Shown: positions 26,760-38,082, counted from the first letter of the stretch. The stretch is DNA of 64,000 nt from Roseiarcus sp963809245 (GCA_963809245.1 CAWEIU010000002.1:310001-374000); one strand, 5' to 3'. The notes: generated by a model from the sequence alone, not told the origin. Program-made: numbers and translations.

Positions 26760-28022
26760 TCACACGGCACGCAGCAACACGTGCTTCTTGCGGCCGAGCG
26801 ACAATTTGACGATCCCCGAACCCTGCAGCGCGTCGCGGCCGATGATCGCCTTTTCGTCGGCGAGCGCCATGTCGTTAACGCGCAGGCCGCCGCCGCGAAT
26901 CTGGCGCCGCGCCTCGCCCGTCGAGGCGACGAGGCCGGCGCGTACGAAGGCCGACAGCGCCCCGAGACCCGCGTCGAATTCCGACTCCGGCACGTCGATC
27001 GTCGGCAGCGCCTCGGCGAGCGCGCCCTCCTCAAAGGTCTTGCGGGCGGTCTCGGCGGCTTCTTCGGCCGCCTCGTGGCCGTGCAGCAGGGCGGTCGCCT
27101 CGTTGGCGAGGACTTTCTTGGCTTCGTTGATCTCCGCGCCGCCGAGCGCCTCGAGGCGCGCGATCTCGTCGAGTGGCAGCAGCGTGAACAGCTTGAGGAA
27201 GCGGCCGACGTCGGCGTCCTCCGTGTTGCGCCAGAACTGCCAGTAGCCGTATGGCGACAGCATGTCGGCGTCGAGCCATACGGCGCCTGCCGCCGTCTTG
27301 CCCATCTTGGCGCCGGAGGCGGTGGTGATGAGCGGCGACGTCAGCGCGTAGAGCTGGTCGGTTCCGAGGCGTCGACCGAGGTCGAGCCCGGTGATGATGT
27401 TGCCCCACTGGTCCGAGCCGCCCATCTGCAGCACGCAGCCGTAGCGCCGGTTGAGTTCGACGAAATCATAAGCCTGCAGGCACATGTAGTTGAATTCGAG
27501 GAACGACAATTCGTGCTCGCGCGACAGGCGCATCTTGACCGAATCCATCGCCAACATGCGGTTGACCGAAAAATGCCGGCCGATGTCGCGCAGGAACTCG
27601 ATGTAATTGAGCTTGGCCAGCCATTCCGCATTGTCCGGCATGAGCGCGTCGCGCGCGCCTTCGCCGAACTGCATGAAGCGCGAAAAGACCCTGCGGATGC
27701 CGGCCTTGTTGGCCTCGATCTGGTCAACGGTCAAAAGTTTGCGGGATTCGTCCTTGCCGGAGGGATCGCCGACCATCGTCGTGCCGCCGCCCATCAGCGC
27801 CAGCGGCTTGCCGCCGGTCTGCTGCAGCCAGTGCAGCATCATGATCTGCAGCAGCGAGCCGACGTGCAGCGACGGCGCCGTGCAGTCGAAACCGATGTAA
27901 GCCACCAGGGAGCCGCTCGCCGCCTTCTCGTCGAGGCCCGCGAAATCCGAGCATTGGTGGACATAGCCGCGCTCGATCAAAGTGCGCAGGAAATCGGATC
28001 GGGGCTGAAACGCGTCGCTCAC
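26760..28022 (-). CDS. tyrS: Tyrosyl-tRNA synthetase
   Basis: Class I aminoacyl-tRNA synthetase charging tRNA-Tyr, 420 residues. The HIGH motif appears as HVGS in FDCTAPSLHVGSLLQ, and KMSKS appears as KMGKT in TTASGAKMGKTAAG, both usual for TyrRS. QMGGSDQWGNIITG is the tyrosine/adenylate pocket. A C-terminal S4 RNA-binding domain follows (EARRQIRGGGLRVNDMAL). Start is the GTG at 28022 with GAGGAG 8 nt upstream; the frame continues upstream without protein-like sequence. Divergent from the lipoprotein gene. Confidence 0.97.
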   Translation of the reverse strand: MSDAFQPRSDFLRTLIERGYVHQCSDFAGLDEKAASGSLVAYIGFDCTAPSLHVGSLLQIMMLHWLQQTGGKPLALMGGGTTMVGDPSGKDESRKLLTVDQIEANKAGIRRVFSRFMQFGEGARDALMPDNAEWLAKLNYIEFLRDIGRHFSVNRMLAMDSVKMRLSREHELSFLEFNYMCLQAYDFVELNRRYGCVLQMGGSDQWGNIITGLDLGRRLGTDQLYALTSPLITTASGAKMGKTAAGAVWLDADMLSPYGYWQFWRNTEDADVGRFLKLFTLLPLDEIARLEALGGAEINEAKKVLANEATALLHGHEAAEEAAETARKTFEEGALAEALPTIDVPESEFDAGLGALSAFVRAGLVASTGEARRQIRGGGLRVNDMALADEKAIIGRDALQGSGIVKLSLGRKKHVLLRAV

Positions 28023-28191
28023 CGCAGGCTCCTCGGCCAGAACTAGCGGCAGACGTTTAGGGACGCTGTGGCGGATATGCAACCGCCGGCCGCCGAGTGC
28101 TCGCCGGGCGCCGTAAGTGCAAGGTTTCGTCACAATTGGAGCGGAAGAGGGGCGGCCGGCGCGGGGCTGGCTGGGTTGGAGAGAGCTACGT

Positions 28192-28440
28192 ATGAAAACC
28201 GCCGTTGTCCTTATCGTCGCCGCTCTCTTGCTCTCCGCCTGCGCCAACCCGCGCGACAATCGCATGGCGACCGGCGCGGCGATCGGCGGGGTTGGCGGCG
28301 CGGTGGTCGGGGGGCCGGTCGGCCTCGTCGTCGGCGCGGGGGCGGGCGCTTTGGTCGCGGACAACACCAGGCGGGGCCACTATCGGCTCCATTGCCACTA
28401 CAGCCAGTACTACGGAAGGCGCGTCTGCCACTACTGGTGA
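28192..28440 (+). CDS. Small glycine-zipper lipoprotein
   Basis: An 82-residue predicted lipoprotein. Signal peptide MKTAVVLIVAALLLSACANP has a lipobox (LLSAC), so Cys17 should be lipidated. The mature part holds a glycine-zipper stretch (AAIGGVGGAVVGGPVGLVVG) of the OsmB/17-kDa-antigen type, then a basic, Tyr/His/Cys-rich tail ending in HYW. Start is the ATG at 28192 after GGAGAG. Function unknown; such proteins are outer-membrane associated. Confidence 0.85.
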   Translation: MKTAVVLIVAALLLSACANPRDNRMATGAAIGGVGGAVVGGPVGLVVGAGAGALVADNTRRGHYRLHCHYSQYYGRRVCHYW

Positions 28441-28524
28441 GGCGTCGCGCGGCGTATTGACTCCGCGCGCCGATCCGTCATCACGGGAAGCGGCGCCGCT
28501 TGGCGCGCCGTTCCGAGCCGTCTC

Positions 28525-29505
28525 ATGTCGAGCCGTCCCAGCGAAGACGATCTGATCGCGCGCTATTTCGCGCCGCTCGCCGGACCGGCCGGGCTCGGCC
28601 TCAAGGACGACGCCGCACGGCTCAGCCCGCCGCCCGGCCGCGAGATTGTGCTCACCACCGACGCGCTCGTCGCGGGGGTGCATTTCTTCGCCAACGATCC
28701 CCCCGACGCGATCGCTCGCAAGGCGCTGCGCGTCAATCTGTCGGATCTCGCCGCCAAGGGCGCGGAGCCGTTGGGATTCCTGCTCAATCTGGCGCTGCCG
28801 GGGGATTGGAGCCCGCCGTGGCTGGAGGCCTTCGCCGCGGGGTTGGGAGATGACGCCGCCGCCTTCGGCTGCCCGCTGTTGGGCGGCGACACCGTCAAGA
28901 CGCCGGGCCCCTTGACCATCGCCGTCACCGCGCTCGGCGCGGTCGAGCCGGGGCGAATGCCGCTCCGCTTCGCCGTGCGGCCCGGGGATAGGCTTTATGT
29001 CACGGGGTTCATCGGCGACGCCGCGCTCGGCCTGCGCTTGCGGCTGGGGCAGGGGCTCGGACTCGACGAGGCCGACCGGAATTACCTTCTCGACCGCTAT
29101 CTGCTGCCGCAGCCGCGTCTCGCGCTCGCGCCCGCCATGGCGCGCTGCGCCCGGGCTGGTATGGACGTTTCGGACGGCTTCGTGGGCGATGTGACGAAAA
29201 TGCTGCGGGTCAGCGGCGTGACGGCGCGGATCGATCTTTCGCGTCTGCCCCTGTCGCCGGCGGCTGTCGCGGCGGTCGCCGCCGATCCCGCGCTGTTCGA
29301 GATTGCCGCGACGGGCGGCGACGACTATGAACTCATCGCGGCGGCGGCGCCGGAATCCTGCGCGGCGTTCGAGGCCGCGGCGGCGGAAGCCGGCATTGCG
29401 GCGACATGCGTTGGCGAGGCGTTGGCCGGCGTGGAGCCGCCCTGTTTCGTCGGCCGCGACGGGCGAGAGCGGACGTTCCGCAGCGGCTCGTTTAGCCATT
29501 TCTGA
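28525..29505 (+). CDS. thiL: Thiamine-monophosphate kinase
   Basis: Phosphorylates thiamine monophosphate to the active cofactor thiamine diphosphate with ATP. The 326-residue PurM-like fold shows GLKDDAARLS at the start, LTTDALVAGVHF, VNLSDLAAKGAEPLGF (metal and phosphate binding), GGDTVKTPGPLTIAVTALG, and MDVSDGFVGDV in the second half. Only this final thiamine step is present in the window. It is followed after 31 bp by the inositol-phosphatase gene in the same direction. Confidence 0.94.
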   Translation: MSSRPSEDDLIARYFAPLAGPAGLGLKDDAARLSPPPGREIVLTTDALVAGVHFFANDPPDAIARKALRVNLSDLAAKGAEPLGFLLNLALPGDWSPPWLEAFAAGLGDDAAAFGCPLLGGDTVKTPGPLTIAVTALGAVEPGRMPLRFAVRPGDRLYVTGFIGDAALGLRLRLGQGLGLDEADRNYLLDRYLLPQPRLALAPAMARCARAGMDVSDGFVGDVTKMLRVSGVTARIDLSRLPLSPAAVAAVAADPALFEIAATGGDDYELIAAAAPESCAAFEAAAAEAGIAATCVGEALAGVEPPCFVGRDGRERTFRSGSFSHF

Positions 29506-29536
29506 ATTCTTTAAGCGCCTTACGGAGGATTTTCGG

Positions 29537-30346
29537 TTGACCGTCGACGAGCGCGCCCTTGCCACCCGGTTCTATGTCGCCTGCGCCCTGGCCCGCTCGG
29601 TCGGCGAGGTCGCCAAGCGGCGCTTCCTTGACCGCGACTCGTTCACGGTCGGGTTCAAGGGACCGCAGGATTATCTGACCGAGGTCGATGGCGAGGTCGA
29701 GCGGCTGATCGCGAGCCGGCTGCATGAGCTCTTTCCCGAGGACGGCTTCATCGGCGAAGAGGGAGAGGGCCGCGTCGGCAAAGCGGGCGCGCCGACCTGG
29801 GTGGTCGATCCAATCGACGGCACGGCGAATTTCGCTCGCGGCGCGCCACATTTCTGCATTTCCATCGCCGCCGTCATGGGCCGCGAAGTGGAGATCGGCG
29901 TCATTTACGATCCCATGGTGGACGAATTGTTCGCCGCTCGCCGGGGCGCGGGCGCGACGCTCAATGGCGTCGCCATGCGCGCTTCCGCGACGACCGAGTT
30001 GAAGACCGCGGTCGTCGAGGTCGGATGGAACATGCGCTCGGGCCCGGAGGCGTTCCTCGCGGTGGTGGGACGCATCATCGCCACCGGCTCCTCCATGGTG
30101 CGGTCGGGCTCGGGCGCCCTTGGCCTCGCCTATGTCGCGGCGGGACGGCGCGACGGCTATGTCGAGAATCATATGAACGCCTGGGATTGCCTCGCGGCGA
30201 TCGCCCTCATCAAGGAGGCCGGCGGCTACGTCAGCGATTTCCTGCATGGCGACGGGTTGCGTAAGGGCAATCCCATTCTTGCCTGCGCGCCCGGCGTAAA
30301 GGACGCGCTGGTCGCAAACGCCGCTATCGAGGGGCTCGTTCTTTGA
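29537..30346 (+). CDS. Inositol monophosphatase family phosphatase, TTG start
   Basis: Mg-dependent sugar-phosphate phosphatase of 269 residues. Metal-binding motifs are FIGEEGEG, WVVDPIDGTANFARG and, late in the protein, MNAWDCLAAIALIKEAGG. Substrate is ambiguous: inositol-1-phosphate, histidinol phosphate or 3'-phosphoadenosine phosphate are all handled by this family. I set the start at TTG 29537 (LTVDERALATRF) because GGAGGA lies 7 nt upstream; upstream frame overlaps thiL and is not protein-like. Its TGA overlaps the next start in TTGA. Confidence 0.88.
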   Translation: MTVDERALATRFYVACALARSVGEVAKRRFLDRDSFTVGFKGPQDYLTEVDGEVERLIASRLHELFPEDGFIGEEGEGRVGKAGAPTWVVDPIDGTANFARGAPHFCISIAAVMGREVEIGVIYDPMVDELFAARRGAGATLNGVAMRASATTELKTAVVEVGWNMRSGPEAFLAVVGRIIATGSSMVRSGSGALGLAYVAAGRRDGYVENHMNAWDCLAAIALIKEAGGYVSDFLHGDGLRKGNPILACAPGVKDALVANAAIEGLVL

Positions 30347-31218
30347 GCGACGACGTCCTGGCGCTCGAGAAGGACGGGGCTCGCCTCGCCATCGCCCGCC
30401 TGGGCGCCGAGGCGCGCGCCTGGAGCGTTGGCGGACGTGAACTCCTCTGGCCAGGCGATCCCGCCATCTGGAACCAGACCAGTCCGATCCTCTATCCCGT
30501 CGTCGGCTGGACGCGCGACGGCGCGCGTGTGGACGGGCGCCAATATCCGCTCGGTCTGCACGGTTTCGCCGCGACGCAGGACTTCGAGATCGAAGCGGCG
30601 GGCGCTGACTTCGTGCGCCTGGCGCTCAGCGACTCGGTCGCGACGCGCGCGCTTTACCCCTTCGCCTTCCGCCTCATCGTCGAATATCGCCTGAGCGCGG
30701 ATGCGGTGGCGATCGCGATCGAAGTCGAAAATCCGGGCCCAGCGGCCGCGCCCTACGCCTGCGGCCTGCATCCCGGCTTCCGTTGGCCGTTCGCGGCGGG
30801 CCCACGAGAAGGCGCCCGCGTGCGGTTCGAAAAGCCCGAGCGCGCGGAGATTCCGATGATGGTCCCCGGCGGCCTGATCGGCGCCGCGAAGCGGGCGATT
30901 CCGCTGCAGGGAACGGATCTCCCGCTTAGCGAGGCGCTGTTCGCCAACGACGCGCTCTGCTTCCTTCAGCCGGCCAGCCGTTCTCTTCGCTTCGAAGAGG
31001 CCAGCGGCGCGGCGATCGAAATGGACTTCCACGGCTTCGATCACGCGGCGCTGTGGACGCGTCCCGATGCGCCGTTCCTCTGCCTTGAAGCGTGGACGGG
31101 CTACAGCGACCCCGAGGGCTTTGCCGGCGACCTGTTCGAGAAGCCATCCATGCGGTTGCTTGGAGCGGGAGAACGCGCGCGGCATGGGGCGCAGTATCGC
31201 TTCCTGGCCGGCTCCTGA
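30343..31218 (+). CDS. Aldose 1-epimerase family protein, TTG start
   Basis: A 291-residue beta-sandwich protein of the galactose mutarotase superfamily. The catalytic region reads YPLGLHGFAATQDF (first His) and CGLHPGFRWPF (second His); the general base Glu is likely in CLEAWTGYSDPEGF. This subgroup includes hexose-6-phosphate mutarotases (YeaD-like). The TTG at 30343 overlaps the TGA of the phosphatase by 3 nt, so translation is coupled and both probably act on phosphorylated sugars. Substrate is inferred only. Confidence 0.85.
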   Translation: MSDDVLALEKDGARLAIARLGAEARAWSVGGRELLWPGDPAIWNQTSPILYPVVGWTRDGARVDGRQYPLGLHGFAATQDFEIEAAGADFVRLALSDSVATRALYPFAFRLIVEYRLSADAVAIAIEVENPGPAAAPYACGLHPGFRWPFAAGPREGARVRFEKPERAEIPMMVPGGLIGAAKRAIPLQGTDLPLSEALFANDALCFLQPASRSLRFEEASGAAIEMDFHGFDHAALWTRPDAPFLCLEAWTGYSDPEGFAGDLFEKPSMRLLGAGERARHGAQYRFLAGS

Positions 31219-31722
31219 GGCGCACCGTCCGACGAGGCCTTTGGAATCGCTGCAGCGGCATTCGAAGACCGCCGCTGCGTGACGCCTGGCTCGAGGCGCC
31301 ACGGCTCAGTTGCAATCGGCGGTGACGCCGAAGCGAAGGCGCCACCTTGCCGCCGGCCTCCCTGCAAAGCTTCGCGGCGTTTTCGACCGTTTCGCTCTCG
31401 GCGCCGCCCACGCTCGGTCGGCTCGGGCCGGTGCGGCTAACTATAACGAAGCCAACCCCAGAATGGTGGCGCTGAATGAGGCGGATTTGTACGACATTGT
31501 GGCTGTCTCAAGAAACAAATACGGCGTGAAAAAGTACGTCGCCAAGCGAGCCGCTTACCTATTTTTACATTGTTTTATACAATCCCGCCGCTGCTTGAGA
31601 TCTCGATCGAAATGCTGTCGCCACGACTTCAAATTGCGGCTCAACCGCCGTAGAGGAAGGGCGCCGTGATTCTTCGGCGAGGGGGGCGGCGACGTCAGCC
31701 GCACCATCAAGGATTTGCCATA
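31219..31722. other. 504-bp intergenic region with inverted repeat and AT-rich patch
   Basis: Contains GCAGCGGC (31252-31259) paired with GCCGCTGC (31271-31278), a possible terminator of the preceding operon without a T-run. Around 31558-31585 there is an unusual AT-rich patch that includes ATTG-tttta-ta-CAAT and TATACAAT, which may be a promoter. The open frame at 31310-31669 looks random (Arg-rich ends, no family) and I do not call it a gene. Confidence 0.5.
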
Positions 31723-31962
31723 ATGAAAACGACTTTTGCAGCGATCGCAATTCTCCTGGGCGGCCTCGGCGCGGCGAGCGCGCAAACCGACATGTCCTGC
31801 GCCGACCTCTTGAAGACCAATGCGCAGTTGGACGCGGCGACGAAGGCCGAGATGGCCAAGGACCCCAGCGCCGCCGAGATGGACAAGAAGGTCAATGACT
31901 ATTGCACGAAGAACCCCACCGCCAAGGCGTCCGAGGCGATGGAGAAGGCGCTGTCCGAATAG
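31723..31962 (+). CDS. HdeA/HdeB-like periplasmic acid-stress chaperone
   Basis: A 79-residue secreted protein. The signal peptide (MKTTFAAIAILLGGLGAASA) should be cut near AQT. The mature chain reads DMSCADLLKTN and ends VNDYCTKNPTAKASEAMEKA; two cysteines in the spacing of HdeA/HdeB form the structural disulfide. In E. coli these proteins protect periplasmic proteins at low pH; alphaproteobacterial relatives are widespread and less studied. A ribosome binding site AAGGA lies 9 nt before the ATG at 31723. Single-gene unit. Confidence 0.82.
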   Translation: MKTTFAAIAILLGGLGAASAQTDMSCADLLKTNAQLDAATKAEMAKDPSAAEMDKKVNDYCTKNPTAKASEAMEKALSE

Positions 31963-32064
31963 CGCACGGATTGCGTGACTCGGACGAGGCCACTCGCTAG
32001 AGATTCGTGGCCGGCGCGCTCGTAAGCGGCGCCGGCCGCGTAACGGTTTCCGACGGGACGATCC

Positions 32065-32979
32065 ATGACGATCCAAGTGCAAACAGCCGATCCTTACGTC
32101 ATCGACGGCGCCGCCATCGCGGAGGAGATCATTGCCCGCGTCGCCGCTGACGCCGCCGCGCTGACGGCGCGAGGGATCAAGCCGGGCCTTGCCGTCGTTC
32201 TGGTCGGCGACGATCCGGCGAGCCGCGTCTACGTCGGCGCGAAGGGCAAGGCCGCGCAGCAATGCGGATTCCATTCCCTGCAATATGATCTGCCGGCGAC
32301 GACGAGCGAGGTCGAATTGCTCGCGCTCGTGCGCAAGCTGAACGACGATCCCGCCGTGCATGGAATCCTTGTCCAGTTGCCGCTGCCCAAAGCCATCAAT
32401 TCGGCGGCGATCCTCGAAGCGGTCGCGCCGTACAAGGACGTCGACGGCTTTCACCCGATCAATGTCGGCCTCGCCGCGATCGGCGAGATGGACCGCGCCC
32501 TCGTCCCTTGCACGCCCGCGGGCGCGATGATTCTCATCGACCGCGCGGCCGAAAGGCTCGGCCGCAAGCTCGATGGGCTCGAGGCGGTGGTGGTGGGGCG
32601 CTCCAACATTGTCGGCAAGCCGATGGCGCAATTGCTGCTCCAACGCAATTGCACGGTAACGATCGCCCATTCGCGCACGCGCAACCTCGCCGAGGTCGCC
32701 CGGCGCGCCGACGTGCTGGTGGCGGCCGTCGGGCGTCCCGAAATGGTGCGCGGCGACTGGATCAAGCCGGGCGCGATCGTGATCGACGTCGGCATCAACC
32801 GCGTCGCGGCGCCCGAGAAGGGCGAGGGCAAGACCCGCCTCGTCGGCGACGTCGCTTTCGCCGAGGCGCTCAAATCCGCGGGCGCGATCACGCCCGTTCC
32901 GGGCGGCGTAGGCAAGATGACGATCGCGATGCTAATGTCGAATACGCTGACCGCGGCGCGCCGCGCCGGGGGCCTGTAG
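32065..32979 (+). CDS. folD: Methylenetetrahydrofolate dehydrogenase / cyclohydrolase
   Basis: Bifunctional cytoplasmic enzyme of one-carbon metabolism, converting methylene-THF through methenyl-THF to 10-formyl-THF with NADP. At 304 residues it is standard length. Signatures: SRVYVGAKGKAAQQCG (catalytic Lys region), VHGILVQLPLPKAIN, KDVDGFHPINVG, and the NADP loop VVVGRSNIVGKPMAQLL. C-terminal motif ITPVPGGVGKMTIAML is diagnostic. In methylotrophs FolD can serve assimilation, but it is universal. Confidence 0.96.
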   Translation: MTIQVQTADPYVIDGAAIAEEIIARVAADAAALTARGIKPGLAVVLVGDDPASRVYVGAKGKAAQQCGFHSLQYDLPATTSEVELLALVRKLNDDPAVHGILVQLPLPKAINSAAILEAVAPYKDVDGFHPINVGLAAIGEMDRALVPCTPAGAMILIDRAAERLGRKLDGLEAVVVGRSNIVGKPMAQLLLQRNCTVTIAHSRTRNLAEVARRADVLVAAVGRPEMVRGDWIKPGAIVIDVGINRVAAPEKGEGKTRLVGDVAFAEALKSAGAITPVPGGVGKMTIAMLMSNTLTAARRAGGL

Positions 32980-33068
32980 GGCCGAGATCAGGCGAGGCCG
33001 ATGGCGGTCAAGCTTCGGCCCCGATTTGACCGTATTGGTTCGGAGGTTTTTCGGGCTGGAGTTTCGTC

Positions 33069-33926
33069 ATGCCGGGAGTTGCCTCGCGTAGAAATAGCGT
33101 TTTCCCCCTGCTTGCCGCGGCGCTTGGCGCCGCCGCAGCCGTTTTGTTCGTTGGGCCGGCGCTCGCCCAGGGGTGCGGCGACAGCGCCGAGGGCTTCGCG
33201 CGGTGGCTCGACGCCTTCAGGCAGCAAGTCGTCCAGGCGGGCATCGCTCCGCAAACGGTCGACACGGCGCTCGCTGACGTCAGTTACGATCCGACGGTGA
33301 TCGCGCACGATCGCGGCCAGCACGGTTTCGGCCAGAATTTCAACCAATTCGCCGCCCGGCGCGTCACCGCCCATCGGATCAAAAGGGGCAAGATGATGCT
33401 GGTCGCCTACGCCGAGGCTTTCGACAAGATCGAGCGGCGCTACGGCGTGCCGGCCCCGATCCTGGTGGCGATCTGGGGGCTGGAGAGCGAATTCGGCGCC
33501 GACAGCGGCCGTGTCCCGACGTTCAGCGCACTCGCGACCCTCGCCTACGATTGCCGGCGACCCGACGTCTTCCGCCAGGAATTGTTCGACGCGCTGAAGA
33601 TCGTGCAGCGCGGCGACATGGACGCCTCGCAAATGCGCGGCGCCTGGGCGGGGGAAATCGGCCAGACGCAGTTCATGCCATCGACCTATCTCAAATACGC
33701 CGTCGGCGTCGACGGCCCGCATTCGGTCGACCTGATCGGCAATTCCGCCGATGCGCTCGCTTCGACCGCCAATTTCCTGCGCGCCAAGGGCTGGCAGCCC
33801 GGCGCCGGCTGGCACGAAGGCGAGCCGAACTACAACGTGCTGCTGCAGTGGAACGCAGCGCCGGTCTACGCCAAGACAATTGGCTATTTCGCCGACAAGC
33901 TTGCCGGAGGGGGCGCGGGGGACTGA
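33069..33926 (+). CDS. Lytic murein transglycosylase, MltB type
   Basis: Periplasmic enzyme that cleaves peptidoglycan glycan strands with 1,6-anhydro ring formation. A signal peptide of about 34 residues ends at ALAQ. The catalytic Glu139 lies in ILVAIWGLESEFG, and GEIGQTQFMPSTYL is the second SLT_3/MltB family motif. No lipobox is seen and no C-terminal peptidoglycan-binding domain; at 285 residues it is a short family member. Starts 89 bp after folD and is convergent with the hydrolase gene. Confidence 0.9.
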   Translation: MPGVASRRNSVFPLLAAALGAAAAVLFVGPALAQGCGDSAEGFARWLDAFRQQVVQAGIAPQTVDTALADVSYDPTVIAHDRGQHGFGQNFNQFAARRVTAHRIKRGKMMLVAYAEAFDKIERRYGVPAPILVAIWGLESEFGADSGRVPTFSALATLAYDCRRPDVFRQELFDALKIVQRGDMDASQMRGAWAGEIGQTQFMPSTYLKYAVGVDGPHSVDLIGNSADALASTANFLRAKGWQPGAGWHEGEPNYNVLLQWNAAPVYAKTIGYFADKLAGGGAGD

Positions 33927-33965
33927 TAAAGCACCGTTCGGCGCCGACGCGACGAGCCCGGCGCC

Positions 33966-35159
33966 TCACCGCTCACAATCGTCGGGAGCCGCATGGCCGG
34001 CGAAGCGCGCGGCGATCCATTTGACAGCCGATCTCGCGCTGTCGCGAGCCGCTGAGCCATGTCCAACGCCCGGTAAGGCGAGCAGGCTCACTTTGACGCC
34101 GGCGCGGCAGGCGCGCGCGACGTAGTCCCGCGTCACCTCGGGGCGCACGAGGAGATCGGCCGATCCTTGCGCGACGAAGAGGGGAATGTCGCGCGGCGGG
34201 ATCCCCGGCGTGTTGGCCGCGGCGAGCGCCCGCCAGGGTTCGACGTCGGCCGGATTCTTGACCGTGAGAAAATTCGTTTCCAACGGCCGCTCGAGCCGGC
34301 GGCGCTCGAAAAGGTCGCCGACCAATTCGATGCAGGCCTCCGCGAGACGGTCGACGGCCGGGATGGCTTGCGGCTCGACGATGCGGCGCATCCGCGCGCC
34401 GAAGACGCGGTCCCAGGACCAGAGGGTCATCGCCGTCAAATTCTTGCCGCCGACGCTGGCGAGATCCTCCCTCATGAGGGTCGCGAGCTCCGTCGCCGGC
34501 GCGGCGACGGCGACCCCGACAAGGTTCAGATCCGGCGCATAGCTCTTGGCGATGAGGCCGGCGAAGAGCGCGGCTTGTCCGCCCTGCGAATGACCCCAGA
34601 TCGCGACATCGTTCGACGCGTCGATCGCAGGCATCGAACGCGCCGCACGCACGATGTCGAGCACCGCGCGCGCTTCGCTCTCGCCGACGAGGTAGGGGTG
34701 CGCGCCCGCCGTCCCCAAGCCGGGATAATCAGTCGCCGCGACCGCATAACCCCGGGCCGCCATGTCCCTGAGGCCCTGGATCTGCTGGAACACGAAGAAC
34801 GCCAGAGACGGCGCGCAGCGCGTGGCGACGCCCGTGGTCGGATGGGCCCATGCGACAACCGGCCGGCCGCCTGCCGGCGCTTGCCCGCGCGGCGCGATCA
34901 CGACGCCCGAGACGGCGATGGGCTCGCCGTTAAGCCCGCGAGAACGGTAGAGCACGCGATAGGCGGAGATGTAGGCCGGCGCGAAAAGCATCGGCTCCTG
35001 CCGGATCATCGTGCCGGGAGGCCCCTCGATCTCTTGCGGCGTCGCCTGATAGAACGCGGTCTGCGCGCAAACGCGGGCGACGCCGAGGAGGATTACGACG
35101 CAGGCGGCCAGCGCGGATCGCGCGCGGGCGCTGGAGCGGCAACTTGCAAAGCCCTTCAT
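33966..35159 (-). CDS. Secreted alpha/beta hydrolase, lipase (LIP) family
   Basis: A 397-residue exported hydrolase. Signal peptide about residues 1-32 ends in CAQ. The nucleophile Ser191 is in IWGHSQGGQAALFA (G-x-S-x-G). The acid is likely Asp in VAQGSADLLV and the His is in LPGVGHGSAA, completing the triad. PGLGTAGAHPYL and PVVAWAHPTTG are typical of secretory lipases related to the Candida-type LIP family, also found in many bacteria. Start ATG 35159 has GGAAGGGA upstream. Natural ester substrate is unknown. Confidence 0.85.
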   Translation of the reverse strand: MKGFASCRSSARARSALAACVVILLGVARVCAQTAFYQATPQEIEGPPGTMIRQEPMLFAPAYISAYRVLYRSRGLNGEPIAVSGVVIAPRGQAPAGGRPVVAWAHPTTGVATRCAPSLAFFVFQQIQGLRDMAARGYAVAATDYPGLGTAGAHPYLVGESEARAVLDIVRAARSMPAIDASNDVAIWGHSQGGQAALFAGLIAKSYAPDLNLVGVAVAAPATELATLMREDLASVGGKNLTAMTLWSWDRVFGARMRRIVEPQAIPAVDRLAEACIELVGDLFERRRLERPLETNFLTVKNPADVEPWRALAAANTPGIPPRDIPLFVAQGSADLLVRPEVTRDYVARACRAGVKVSLLALPGVGHGSAARDSARSAVKWIAARFAGHAAPDDCER

Positions 35160-35434
35160 CGCGGACTCCCTTCCGCAAATGCGCGCCGCGCCGCCGTCGC
35201 CCGCCGCTTTGCCGATGGAACCTCCTCGCGGGTCAGTCAGTTCAGACGTCGGCGACCGTCGGAGAATAAACCTCGATCGTATCTCCCTTGTCCACAACTG
35301 GGGCAAACATCTCGCGGCTCTGGCGAACGCCCGACGTCAAATACGCATCCCGCATTGCGAGAAGGCCGTCTTTCTGGCACGCTCACGTCAGGCGGCGCCA
35401 AAGCCGCAGAAATAAATCCGGGGGACTGAACGCT

Positions 35435-37561
<2,127 letters not shown>

Positions 37562-37589
37562 AGCCATTTGCAAATGGGTTGACGCACAC

Positions 37590-37711
37590 CGTCATGGCCG
37601 GGGCTTGTCCCGGCCACCCACGCGGCGCCGTCACAAAAGCCCTCTGGCGCTAGAATTGTCGGCTCAGCCTGCGGACAATTGCTTTGCAATCGCCTTGGCC
37701 GGGAATGACGA
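37590..37711. repeat. REP/RPE-like palindromic intergenic element
   Basis: Ends are inverted: CGTCAT at 37590-37595 and ATGACG at 37705-37710. Inside, GGCCGGG (37596-37602) pairs with CCCGGCC (37609-37615) around GCTTGT, and AATTGTC (37654-37660) pairs with GACAATT (37674-37680). A second GGCCGGG starts at 37697. The phrase GTCATGGCCGG..CTTGTCCCGGCCA is a well-known high-copy intergenic palindrome in Hyphomicrobiales. Only one copy lies in this window. Confidence 0.7.
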
Positions 37712-38054
37712 AAAGAGTTGCTCGGCGCGTCCACCAGAATGCAGAAGGCGCCAGAGCGCACGGCGAAGGAGTGGACGCCGGTTTCTCGCAAAAAACGCGC
37801 GGCGCTTGAGGAATCTGGACGATACGGCGATTTTATCAAATCGCCGCACGGTCCATAGATTTCTGTTGAAGAAGCCGGTCCTCCACTCCCGCGAGCGGCG
37901 GGGGTCCACGCTGTTGCCGCGAACCTCTCGTTTTGAACAGCCCGCGCCCTACGCCGCAAGATGCTGCATGACAGCCACGGGTGAGCAGTGGGGGTGAGCG
38001 AGAGGAGCGGGGATTCGCCCAAACAGCACAAGGCGCTAAGCGCCAAAGATAACG
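37712..38054. other. Gene-free spacer between the palindromic element and bamE terminator
   Basis: About 340 bp. I see no supported gene on either strand. The short frames here, for example 37664-37909 on the minus strand, run through the repeat element. A small perfect inverted repeat GGCGCT-a-AGCGCC lies near 38031-38043. Contents otherwise unknown. Confidence 0.5.
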
Positions 38055-38082
38055 AACCCTCTGCCCGCGCGGGCAGAGGGTT
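38055..38082 (-). terminator. Strong hairpin at the end of bamE
   Basis: A perfect 28-bp palindrome: AACCCTCTGCCCGC (38055-38068) is followed directly by its reverse complement (38069-38082). It begins 15 bp beyond the bamE stop. No long T-run follows, but the stem stability makes it the likely terminator. Confidence 0.65.

Noticed and set aside
31310..31669. A 119-residue frame in the gap before the HdeA-like gene
   Set aside because: No ribosome binding site, no recognisable domain, biased Arg-rich ends; more likely noncoding.
37664..37909. An 81-residue minus-strand frame downstream of hppA
   Set aside because: It runs through the palindromic repeat element, a common source of false small genes.
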